From positions 1 to 31,296 of IMG/VR virus record IMGVR_UViG_3300027741_000179: a DNA stretch of 31,296 bases, one strand, 5' to 3'. Origin of the DNA: a virus. Both the position numbers and the translations under genes were made by a program. Positions 21,047 to 28,450 of this stretch are shown here, piece by piece (within the stretch, counting starts at the first letter, position 1; each line of letters opens with the position of its first letter). The notes under the pieces are model-generated. The model was not told the DNA's origin and ran no database searches. It saw only the letters and a list, made by a program, of their open reading frames with translations.

Positions 21047-22096
21047 ATGTCATGCGGATGCTACAGCGGATACGATTGCGGGTGCGGTAACTACAATACC
21101 GTTCAATACGCACCACCTTCTTGTAACCCAAACTTTCCAACATCTTGTACTGCACTTGGACAGGGTGTAATCCAACGTATTGTTGGTGAAGATTCGGCTT
21201 CTTGTAAGTACACAGTCCCTACCCTTTCTACCAACAGCTTGCTTTATTACAATGCTTCTTCTGCAACTGTTCAATGGGGTGATGGATCAACAACCTATCC
21301 GCTTTATCTTACTCAGCCAGCAAATCAAGCAACTGTAACTTCTGGTCAAATTCAAGCTCTTTCATCTTCTGGTCAGCTTGTTGGTCTTTTCCCAAATACA
21401 TCTACAGAAGCACAATTCCCTGTGGTTAGTGCAGGTGGAAGCACAACATCTTGGGGTACGGTTGAATCCATTATCCCAACTCAAGGACTTGTTTATAAAA
21501 CTGGATCTTCTTCATCTCCAGCAAATAGTGTTCAGACGCTCTCTACAACTACAGCAGGACAAGTTGTTTCATTTAATACATCTACTGGTGATCCACAAAT
21601 TGTATCAGCTTCTTCCCTGTTTTCTGCAATTCCTTCTGGTGCTATTCTTCCATTTGCTTACTCCTTCACAAGTTCTGGTGCACCTACTGGATGGTTAATT
21701 TGTGATGGAACACAATATTCAACATCTGCATATCCTGCACTTTATGCATTGATTGGAACAACATATGGTTCTGGAGTTGGAACATTTGCTGTTCCTAATC
21801 TGCAAGGTTTGTTCATTAGGGGTGCTGGAACTCAAACAAAAAGTGGAGTGACATATGCCGCACCTGCTATTGGAACCTTCCAAGGAGATCAATTTCAAGG
21901 TCACTATCATGCTGTTACAAGTACGGCAATCCAAGGTGCAGGGCCAGGTGGAGCAGTAGGAAGCCCTGGTGGCAATTTTGGCCTCGCAACAATAACTGTT
22001 ACCAATCCTACAACGGATGGAACGGATGGTACTCCACGTTATGGAACGGAGACTCGTCCAGCGAACTATGCAATGATTTATTGCATTAAGACTTAA
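21047..22096 (+). CDS. Tail fibre with collar domain, paralogue with swapped tip
   Basis: 349 residues from the ATG at 21047; a longer frame begins at 20990 but overlaps the chaperone gene. Residues 1-165 repeat the base of the gene at 19458, with an extra Cys-rich insertion (CYSGYDCGCG). Residues about 205-349 are a phage tail-collar domain: GAILPFAYSFTSSGAPTGWL, CDGTQYSTSAYPALYALIGT, VPNLQGLFIRGAG, and the closing RPANYAMIYCIKT. Collar domains form the trimeric tip of fibres of many phages. The preceding gene is a likely chaperone for it. Shared base with a different tip shows modular shuffling. Confidence 0.85.
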   Translation: MSCGCYSGYDCGCGNYNTVQYAPPSCNPNFPTSCTALGQGVIQRIVGEDSASCKYTVPTLSTNSLLYYNASSATVQWGDGSTTYPLYLTQPANQATVTSGQIQALSSSGQLVGLFPNTSTEAQFPVVSAGGSTTSWGTVESIIPTQGLVYKTGSSSSPANSVQTLSTTTAGQVVSFNTSTGDPQIVSASSLFSAIPSGAILPFAYSFTSSGAPTGWLICDGTQYSTSAYPALYALIGTTYGSGVGTFAVPNLQGLFIRGAGTQTKSGVTYAAPAIGTFQGDQFQGHYHAVTSTAIQGAGPGGAVGSPGGNFGLATITVTNPTTDGTDGTPRYGTETRPANYAMIYCIKT

Positions 22097-22102
22097 TCTG
22101 TC

Positions 22103-24304
22103 ATGGCACAGGACAGTAGAGTTTATGATGGGACAACAGCGACAGTTGCAATGGATGCAGAGACTAATCCCTCTGTACTTCCAGTAACTTATGTTTCATC
22201 ATGTGTAAACAGATCATTCAGACAATCTGTTAATTCTACTCGTCCCCCATTTACCGACCTTCAAATAAACGTAGCATATGGATACCCTTCATCCATATTA
22301 ACTGATTTCCAAACTGGAAACTTCCAAGGTGCTTTAGCATACAAAGCCGTATCTCCAGAATCAGTAGATGGAATTATATGCTCTGTTGCAGGAGTAATAT
22401 ATTTTCTCTCCATAGTAAACAATGTATGTACGCTTTATAAGCTGATTGAAGGAAACGACCCAACTCTTATGCACACATGGTTTGTGCAAGCAGAAAATTG
22501 GGTGTATATACAAAATGGATACCAAGATCCCATTGCTTGGAATGGAAACGTATCTGGTTCACCTACTAATCTTCAAGCACAAGGGGATGGTATTTCCAAT
22601 ATCAATCTTTCTTGGGTTGTTAACTCGCCTGGTTCAACCACAACTGAAATTCAAGTTCAGTATAACAATAATGATTATTTTACCATAGCTACTGTTTCTT
22701 CTGCACAAAACAGTTATGTTTATGCCGCTTCATCTAATACGACTACATATTCTTTCCGTGTAAGAAGCATTTTCCCAGATACGTCTGCAACTCCTTGGTC
22801 AAATGTAGCTTCAACTACTGTTTTGACGACAACGATTACTGCAAAACAGCCCAACAATGTTTTCAGATTAAATCCTGCGGCTCAACAAATGCCGATTGGA
22901 ACGATCATGGCATATGCATATGGTCGTGTAGCTGTAAGTGATGCCCAAAACAATATCTATGTTTCTGACATTATTTATGGAAATGGATTTACAACTACTT
23001 CCAATACGCAGAATTTTACTGAACAAACTTATTGGGCTGAAGGTGGATCATTTACACCTCCTTCTAATCTTGGATTGATTACAGGAATGAGGGTAATGCC
23101 ATCCCTCAACATCAACGTGCGTGGTCAGGGTGAATTGGTTGTTTTCTGTGAGAACGGATCATTTACCTTGGATCTCTCGCAAGATAGGACAACTTGGCAA
23201 GCAAACAATATTCAGAAGGTATCGTTGATCGGGCGTGGATGCCGTTCTCCTTGGAGTATTACAGGAGTAAACAATGATGTGTATTTCCGATCTGATGATG
23301 GATGGTCTTTTTACAACAATGCACAGGTTGATTTTTACCAAGCACTTTCATTTAAGAAAGTTTCCCGTGAAGTTCAACCTTGGGTAAACTATGATACTCC
23401 TTGGTTAAGGCAATTTGAATCGGCTATGTTTTTTGACAACCGATTGATTGCTACAGTTTCTCCATTCACGGTTGCCAATACCAATCCAGCATATGGTCTT
23501 CATCGTCCTAGTAGGGCAATGATTGTTTTGGATGTTGAACAGCCAGCCAGAGTTGAAGCTGATGCTTCCTTGCCTACACGCTGGAATGGATTATGGGAAG
23601 GCCCACAACCAACACAATTACTCACAGCACAGATAAATGGAGTTCAACGTGGATTTGCATTTTCTTTTGATGCAGATGGCGTGAATAGGTTATATGAGCT
23701 TCAGAATAGTAGCGTCTTGGCTACAGGAGTTGATGACTACTCTCAGGTATATGGTAGCGTACCAATCAAATCATTCTTCATTACAAAGCGTTTTGATTTC
23801 ACTCCAAATGAAGGTGCTTCAAAATTTGTTCGCAAACAACTTGTGGGAGGAGAAATGTGGGTTTCTAATCTTAAAGAAGAAGTAACTGCAAGCTGTGACT
23901 TTAGACCAGATTCTTATGCCTGTTTTAATACCCTATTAGACCCAATTAAAATAGGTCTAAATGAATGCACACCAGTTGTAAGTAATTGCACACCATTGGT
24001 TTCTCAACCTCGTTATCAACAGATAAGATTCCCATCTCCAGATATTGACAAGTGTGAATCATTTAATGAAATACCATTACAAGAAGGTGCGGAGTTTCAA
24101 TTGAAGATAAATCTACAAGGTTCTTGCATAGTAGATAGGGTCAGACTTTCTGTTATCTTTAATGACAAGATTGATCTTCCACAGGGATATTGCCCAGATA
24201 CTTTTTACAATGCACCAGCACCAGTAAATTGTTGTAGTATCAACGATTTAGATTATTACAGGATAGTTCCTTTATCTTCTGCTACATCTTCTGTAAATGG
24301 ATAA
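22103..24304 (+). CDS. Tail nozzle/tubular B-like protein with inserted FN3 domain
   Basis: 733 residues. Residues 1-148 and about 247-640 have the layout of podovirus tail nozzle or stabilisation proteins: an early NRSFRQSVNSTRPPFTDLQ, WVYIQNGYQDPIAWNGN, then PIGTIMAYAYGRVAVSDAQN, GQGELVVFCENGSFTLDL, and VYFRSDDGWSFYN. Residues about 150-246 are an inserted fibronectin type III domain (PTNLQAQGDGISNINLSW, VQYNNNDYFTIATVS, TTYSFRVRSIF, then WSNVAS). The last 130 residues are rich in Cys (about 10), with CTPVVSNCTPL and NCCSIND. The protein probably forms the distal tail tube; the FN3 would protrude and could hold fibres or touch glycans. The start is six bases after the preceding stop. Confidence 0.75.
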   Translation: MAQDSRVYDGTTATVAMDAETNPSVLPVTYVSSCVNRSFRQSVNSTRPPFTDLQINVAYGYPSSILTDFQTGNFQGALAYKAVSPESVDGIICSVAGVIYFLSIVNNVCTLYKLIEGNDPTLMHTWFVQAENWVYIQNGYQDPIAWNGNVSGSPTNLQAQGDGISNINLSWVVNSPGSTTTEIQVQYNNNDYFTIATVSSAQNSYVYAASSNTTTYSFRVRSIFPDTSATPWSNVASTTVLTTTITAKQPNNVFRLNPAAQQMPIGTIMAYAYGRVAVSDAQNNIYVSDIIYGNGFTTTSNTQNFTEQTYWAEGGSFTPPSNLGLITGMRVMPSLNINVRGQGELVVFCENGSFTLDLSQDRTTWQANNIQKVSLIGRGCRSPWSITGVNNDVYFRSDDGWSFYNNAQVDFYQALSFKKVSREVQPWVNYDTPWLRQFESAMFFDNRLIATVSPFTVANTNPAYGLHRPSRAMIVLDVEQPARVEADASLPTRWNGLWEGPQPTQLLTAQINGVQRGFAFSFDADGVNRLYELQNSSVLATGVDDYSQVYGSVPIKSFFITKRFDFTPNEGASKFVRKQLVGGEMWVSNLKEEVTASCDFRPDSYACFNTLLDPIKIGLNECTPVVSNCTPLVSQPRYQQIRFPSPDIDKCESFNEIPLQEGAEFQLKINLQGSCIVDRVRLSVIFNDKIDLPQGYCPDTFYNAPAPVNCCSINDLDYYRIVPLSSATSSVNG

Positions 24305-24348
24305 AATTATTGCAAGGATAAACAAATGTCTCTATAACTGAAATATCT

Positions 24349-24828
24349 ATGCAGAATCAAAGCTCTCCAGCCCAATTGCTGTTTCCAACAGTTCCAGCAA
24401 ATTATTGCCCAGAAGGGAAATGGTCTGATATTTTTAACAGCTTTATTCAGCTTTATTTGAACAATGGGACTGTAAACATTCCTTTTTTGAATGAAGTTAC
24501 TCCTCAACAGATTACCATTATTAATCAGAATATTCTGACGATTCAGAATACTTTGAATGCTGTCACTCCTCAAAGTGGCACAATTAGTTCCATTACCAAT
24601 GGTCTTGGAACATATGTAGTAACTTTCCCTACTGCCATGCCTAATGCTAATTATCAGATTAATATTACCTTTGTGGCAACAGGTGTTCCAACAACTACAT
24701 CACAAGCATGGATCTTGGCAACTGGCACACAATCAACTACAGGGTTTACTTTTTACTCAAATATCAATACATCTACAGATAAAATAACTCAGATCATTTG
24801 GTCTGTAGCAAACATAGCCGCACTCTAA
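24349..24828 (+). CDS. Small fibre-like virion protein
   Basis: 159 residues. The front helical part (CPEGKWSDIFNSFIQLYLNN) leads to a short heptad-like stretch (QITIINQNILTIQNTLNAVT) that could trimerise. Residues 75-159 are a beta domain (SITNGLGTYVVTFPTAMPNA, NYQINITFVATG, WILATGTQSTTGFTFYS), resembling the small tip domains with the phrase YVVTFPTAMPNANYQI seen at ends of many fibres. Coiled coil plus tip suggests a short spike attached to the tail. A 44-base gap without a terminator precedes it. Confidence 0.65.
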   Translation: MQNQSSPAQLLFPTVPANYCPEGKWSDIFNSFIQLYLNNGTVNIPFLNEVTPQQITIINQNILTIQNTLNAVTPQSGTISSITNGLGTYVVTFPTAMPNANYQINITFVATGVPTTTSQAWILATGTQSTTGFTFYSNINTSTDKITQIIWSVANIAAL

Positions 24829-24849
24829 CCTCAACAACAAACTAACTAT

Positions 24850-25032
24850 ATGGCAAAAGACAGCAATAGGGCCACCGAGCCTAAACTACAAAGCGAAGGT
24901 TTCTCCACCCGTGGAACCGTCAAGGAAAACATGAGCAACAACCCCCGTGGTAACGAGTTCTCTGGCATCTTCTATGCAGGTGCAAAACAGCCAGAGCCTA
25001 CGTCCCCAGGTCGTGGTTCTTCCAAGAAGTAA
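24850..25032 (+). CDS. Small disordered virion-region protein
   Basis: 60 residues, hydrophilic and low in hydrophobic residues (MAKDSNRATEPKLQSEGFST and a Gly/Pro/Ser/Lys tail SPGRGSSKK). It appears largely disordered with a basic end. It is the first of three consecutive short genes (24850, 25034, 25290) with almost no spacing and with codon choice like the capsid gene, so it is probably well expressed. Function unknown. Confidence 0.55.
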   Translation: MAKDSNRATEPKLQSEGFSTRGTVKENMSNNPRGNEFSGIFYAGAKQPEPTSPGRGSSKK

Positions 25033-25033
25033 T

Positions 25034-25285
25034 ATGGCCTCCCACGGAGTACAATACACTCACGATAACACGGAGCGTGGTATCGTTTCTGATTCGGCAA
25101 CTCCTCAACCTATGCAGAAGTTGCAGATCAAGAACGACATTGCCGCCATTCGTGCGTACAAGGATGCCCGAACCGCCCGTATCAAGTCCATTGGTGAAAG
25201 GAATCAATCTGCCTTTTCGGTAGGTGGCCCTGCCAATGAGACTTCTATGGGTAAGGGATCTCCTTTCAATAGCGATTGGCTCTAA
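25034..25285 (+). CDS. Small protein, unknown function
   Basis: 83 residues from the ATG at 25034, one base past the preceding stop. Mixed, mostly polar; a helix at about 35-57 (NDIAAIRAYKDARTARIKSI) is basic, and the rest appears loosely structured (GGPANETSMGKGSPFNSDWL). It belongs to the same run of short genes before the connector-like protein, and its codons are similar to those of the capsid gene. No family recognised. Confidence 0.55.
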   Translation: MASHGVQYTHDNTERGIVSDSATPQPMQKLQIKNDIAAIRAYKDARTARIKSIGERNQSAFSVGGPANETSMGKGSPFNSDWL

Positions 25286-25289
25286 GCAT

Positions 25290-25457
25290 ATGGCTTCCTT
25301 AAAGCTCCCAAAAACAGGGGCGATGAGGAGCAAGATGCTCAAGGTCAAACAAGCTCCCTCCATCAAGCTATCGTCATTACCAAGTGTAACAGGCGTTCAA
25401 CGCCCGATGACACGATCTGTTGGTGGTCGTCCTATTAGCCGTGGTGAAATGATCTAA
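25290..25457 (+). CDS. Small basic protein, unknown function
   Basis: 55 residues from the ATG at 25290. Strongly basic (many Lys and Arg, few acids), low complexity with Pro/Ser/Gly, e.g. LKLPKTGAMRSKMLKVKQAP and GGRPISRGEMI. It is probably nucleic-acid or virion binding, but nothing more can be said. It is the last of the trio of short genes, four bases before the connector-like gene. A longer frame from 25224 overlaps the previous gene and is unlikely. Confidence 0.5.
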   Translation: MASLKLPKTGAMRSKMLKVKQAPSIKLSSLPSVTGVQRPMTRSVGGRPISRGEMI

Positions 25458-25461
25458 TTCC

Positions 25462-26475
25462 ATGCTCTACGATGTTGCATACATACTGAACGCTATCCGT
25501 CCCTATGCAGGGAATAGCGGTACTTGTAATCAAGCAACGCAATTGTCGTACATGAACAAAGCAAGGTCTTTGCTTTGGAATAAAACTGATAGTGATGCAA
25601 CCTGTGAGTATGTTTGTATAGCCTGTGTCAACCAAGCCATTACTCTTCCTAGCCTGTACAAACAGGTAAGGCTGGCATGGATTGATGGAGTTCCTGTATC
25701 CCTTGGCAACGAGTGGTATCAATCTATTCCCCAAAATAATTGGGGTGATGCAAACAGCGGTGGGTACGGAAATGGAAATGGATGGGGTCAGGCGTATGGA
25801 TGGAACGGAGGGAATAAGAAGTTCATTGAAATTGGTGGTAAGCACGTTACTTACCAAAACTATGATGTTGCTCCCTATAAGCTGTGTTTGGAATCAGAAT
25901 CTCCACTTGACGCAGGAACCGAAATAACTTTCTTTGGTGAGGACGCTTATGGAACAAGAATTAGTGAAACAATTACTCTTGGCCTTGCTCCTGCTTATAC
26001 TTATTCAGTTAATTTCTTCAAAACTGTTTTTCAATGCACCAAGCCACAAACAAATGGAAGAGTTAGGTTGTATGCCTACGATACAGATGCTCCAGCACAA
26101 ATGCTGTTGGCTATCTATCAACCATACGACATCAACCCATCATTCCGTAGGTACTCCATTCAAGGATGCACCAAGGATTCTGTAATCCTTTATTGCAAGA
26201 AGAATTACCAAGATCTATTTAACCTTACCGATCAAGTAGAATATACGCCAGAGGCTATGATCTCTGCTGTGATGGCGGTGGTCTATCGTGAGAACAAGGG
26301 TAGTGATCAGCTTTATGCTGTGTCATTGCAGAATGCCATCTACGAAGTCAATAGGGAAACTGCTGATAAAGAAGAACCTACGGGAAGTACAATTCGCCAA
26401 TTCCCAAATAACATGATGCTTAACGCTCTAGTCCCAACATATGCTTGGGATGATGGGGCTACATGGCCTTATTGA
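25462..26475 (+). CDS. Head-tail connector / tail adaptor-like virion protein
   Basis: 337 residues. The first 80 are helical (MLYDVAYILNAIRPYAG, YMNKARSLLWNKT, CVNQAITLPSLYKQVRLAWI). A Gly/Asn/Trp-rich loop lies at about 95-115 (GGYGNGNGWGQAYGWNGG), then a beta-rich middle (FIEIGGKHVTYQNYDV, ESPLDAGTEITFFGED) and a helical end. The order helix-beta-helix, and the place between a nozzle-like protein and ejection proteins, fits an adaptor or tubular-A-like neck protein. Without a search the exact family is uncertain. No ribosome site. Confidence 0.6.
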   Translation: MLYDVAYILNAIRPYAGNSGTCNQATQLSYMNKARSLLWNKTDSDATCEYVCIACVNQAITLPSLYKQVRLAWIDGVPVSLGNEWYQSIPQNNWGDANSGGYGNGNGWGQAYGWNGGNKKFIEIGGKHVTYQNYDVAPYKLCLESESPLDAGTEITFFGEDAYGTRISETITLGLAPAYTYSVNFFKTVFQCTKPQTNGRVRLYAYDTDAPAQMLLAIYQPYDINPSFRRYSIQGCTKDSVILYCKKNYQDLFNLTDQVEYTPEAMISAVMAVVYRENKGSDQLYAVSLQNAIYEVNRETADKEEPTGSTIRQFPNNMMLNALVPTYAWDDGATWPY

Positions 26476-26508
26476 TTTATTTCTAAAAATACTATTTAAT
26501 ACACGACT

Positions 26509-27504
26509 ATGGCATTTTCAACAATGGGAACAGCAGGAGGGGCACTCGGAGGTGCGGCAACAGGAGCTTCAATTGGCTCTGTAGTGCCAGGTGTTGGAAC
26601 TGCTATTGGTGCTGGAGTTGGAGCTTTAATTGGAGGACTTGGTGGTTCTGGTTTGTTTGGAGGTAAATCTTCTACTCCTAGTTTTAATCCACAGCAATCA
26701 TTGCAATTTGCACAACAGGCATACAATCAAATGGCCCCAAATGCCTTGAATTATGCCGCACAACTTTATGCTCAAGCCGCAAATGAAGGTATTGATTTCG
26801 CAAAACGTGGAACAGCGGCAAATGTTTCCAATCAAGAAGTTGTAACACCAGGGTCTTCTGCACAAAGAGAAGCCGCACTTAATCAGCTTAACTCTTATAT
26901 GCAGGGGCAAGTTCCCCAAGATGTACAACAACAAATCAATAGGCAAGTTGCACAGAATCTTGGTGGTGGATTTAATCTATTTAACGGAGGTGGACAAGCC
27001 CCTCAAAACTTTGCTCGTAATCTTGGACAGACTAGCCTTGGACTTTCCCAATACGGATTGAGTGCCGCACCTACTTGGCAACAGCTTGCCAATCAGATGG
27101 TTGTATCTCCAAGTGTTGGTCTTGAAGCAGGATTGCAAGCTGGTCAACAGGGTCTGTCTTTGACCAATGCCGCAACAAGTGCAGGTTTGAACCTTGGAGA
27201 AAGTGCATATCAAGGTGCATTTAACCAGTATCAAGGACAGCAACTGCAAAATCAGTATCAAAATCAACTTGGTCTTGGATTAGGCAACCTTGGAACAGAT
27301 TTGTACAAAGCAAATACAATGTCTAATTATTACAGCAACCTTACTCCCTCTGCTCAAGGTAGATTGAATACCCTTGGCGGTCTTCCAGCCACTCAAAACC
27401 TTGATTCTCTTTCTTCTTATTATGGGAATCCCGTTGCGGGATATGTTGGACGACCTGGGACTTCATCGTTTTCTAATTTTATGACTACTGGAGGGTGGGA
27501 TTAA
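26509..27504 (+). CDS. Ejection-type protein with glycine zipper
   Basis: 331 residues. Residues 5-50 form a glycine-zipper segment (GTAGGALGGAATGASIGSVV, then GVGTAIGAGVGALIGGLGG), a pattern that inserts into membranes and forms pores. The rest is Gln/Asn/Ala/Leu-rich helix and coil (NQLNSYMQGQVPQDVQQQIN, YQGQQLQNQYQNQLGLGLGN), with a Gly-rich end. Such a protein between connector and polyvalent enzyme is typical of podovirus internal virion proteins that are injected and help build the DNA path through the envelope. It is unrelated in sequence to the T7 ejection proteins as far as I can tell. Confidence 0.65.
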   Translation: MAFSTMGTAGGALGGAATGASIGSVVPGVGTAIGAGVGALIGGLGGSGLFGGKSSTPSFNPQQSLQFAQQAYNQMAPNALNYAAQLYAQAANEGIDFAKRGTAANVSNQEVVTPGSSAQREAALNQLNSYMQGQVPQDVQQQINRQVAQNLGGGFNLFNGGGQAPQNFARNLGQTSLGLSQYGLSAAPTWQQLANQMVVSPSVGLEAGLQAGQQGLSLTNAATSAGLNLGESAYQGAFNQYQGQQLQNQYQNQLGLGLGNLGTDLYKANTMSNYYSNLTPSAQGRLNTLGGLPATQNLDSLSSYYGNPVAGYVGRPGTSSFSNFMTTGGWD

Positions 27505-27508
27505 TCAT

Positions 27509-28450
27509 ATGCCAATCGGGTACGCAAATTTTTCTACGATAAACGCCGCTAATAACCAGACGGTTAATAGCCTTGCTGGTCTTGGTCAGCAGATTGGTAA
27601 TGCAATTGAGACTCATGCCGCAACTCAATCTGCACAGGCTATGTTGCCAATGCTTCAGCAACAATATACGCAAGGATTGCAAAAGATTGCATCTGGTGAT
27701 CCGAATGGTATGTCTGATGTTTATGGTGCGGCTGTAACTGCATCTCAAAATCCATTGCTTGCTAACTTTGCAAAGAATGCCGTTACCACAGCACAATCTG
27801 CTAACATTAATGCACAACATATGTTAAGGACTCAGGCATATCTTGGTGGAAGAATTGCATCATTGTATGGTCAATATGGTTCTGGACTAATGAATCCTCC
27901 TGCTGGAATGAATCCTAATTGGGCTGGAAAACAAGCAACACCAAAAGCACCTACTGTAACAGATTTGAAAAATGCCAATGAGATGGATTCAAAACTTGCT
28001 GAAGCACAATCTCAAGCATTAAGACTTGGTGATCAACAGGCTTATGATTCTGCTACTCAACAAAGAACTGCTTTAAGAGATCAATTCCCAAACATTACGC
28101 TACCTGCTTTGTCTGGTGCAATGAGTAACTTTGATACAGCAAGTCAACTTTCTAATGCACAAAAGACACTTAAAACAGAGATGACCAAAAAGCCAAATTT
28201 CCTTGGTTTGGGAGGCCCAGATCAAACAAAAATAAAAGAGGCCAAAAATACTATCCAGCAACTTTCAAAACAGGAAAATAATGCATCTGCTGGAGCAACA
28301 AATCCAAACCAACCACAGGGTAATGACACTCAAATACAACAAGGGAATGCTACTTTTAAGTCACCAAATGATGTAAAAGCGGCTTTCCAATCTGGAAAAA
28401 TCAGTCAAGATCAAGCGGTTCAATTGCTACAAGCCTTTCCAAGTAAATGA
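27509..28450 (+). CDS. Ejection-type Gln/Ala-rich protein
   Basis: 313 residues, rich in Gln, Ala, Asn and Ser. The first 130 residues are helical, and about 155-205 continues so (ANEMDSKLAEAQSQALRLG). A Gly/Pro-rich patch (KKPNFLGLGGPDQ) follows. The end (FKSPNDVKAAFQSGKISQDQ, AVQLLQAFPSK) contains the short motif S-Q-D-Q-A-V-x-L-L, which is repeated three times in the next protein (see findings). The stop overlaps the ATG of that gene (ATGA), so both are made in a fixed ratio. Likely a virion internal protein that is ejected. Confidence 0.65.
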   Translation: MPIGYANFSTINAANNQTVNSLAGLGQQIGNAIETHAATQSAQAMLPMLQQQYTQGLQKIASGDPNGMSDVYGAAVTASQNPLLANFAKNAVTTAQSANINAQHMLRTQAYLGGRIASLYGQYGSGLMNPPAGMNPNWAGKQATPKAPTVTDLKNANEMDSKLAEAQSQALRLGDQQAYDSATQQRTALRDQFPNITLPALSGAMSNFDTASQLSNAQKTLKTEMTKKPNFLGLGGPDQTKIKEAKNTIQQLSKQENNASAGATNPNQPQGNDTQIQQGNATFKSPNDVKAAFQSGKISQDQAVQLLQAFPSK

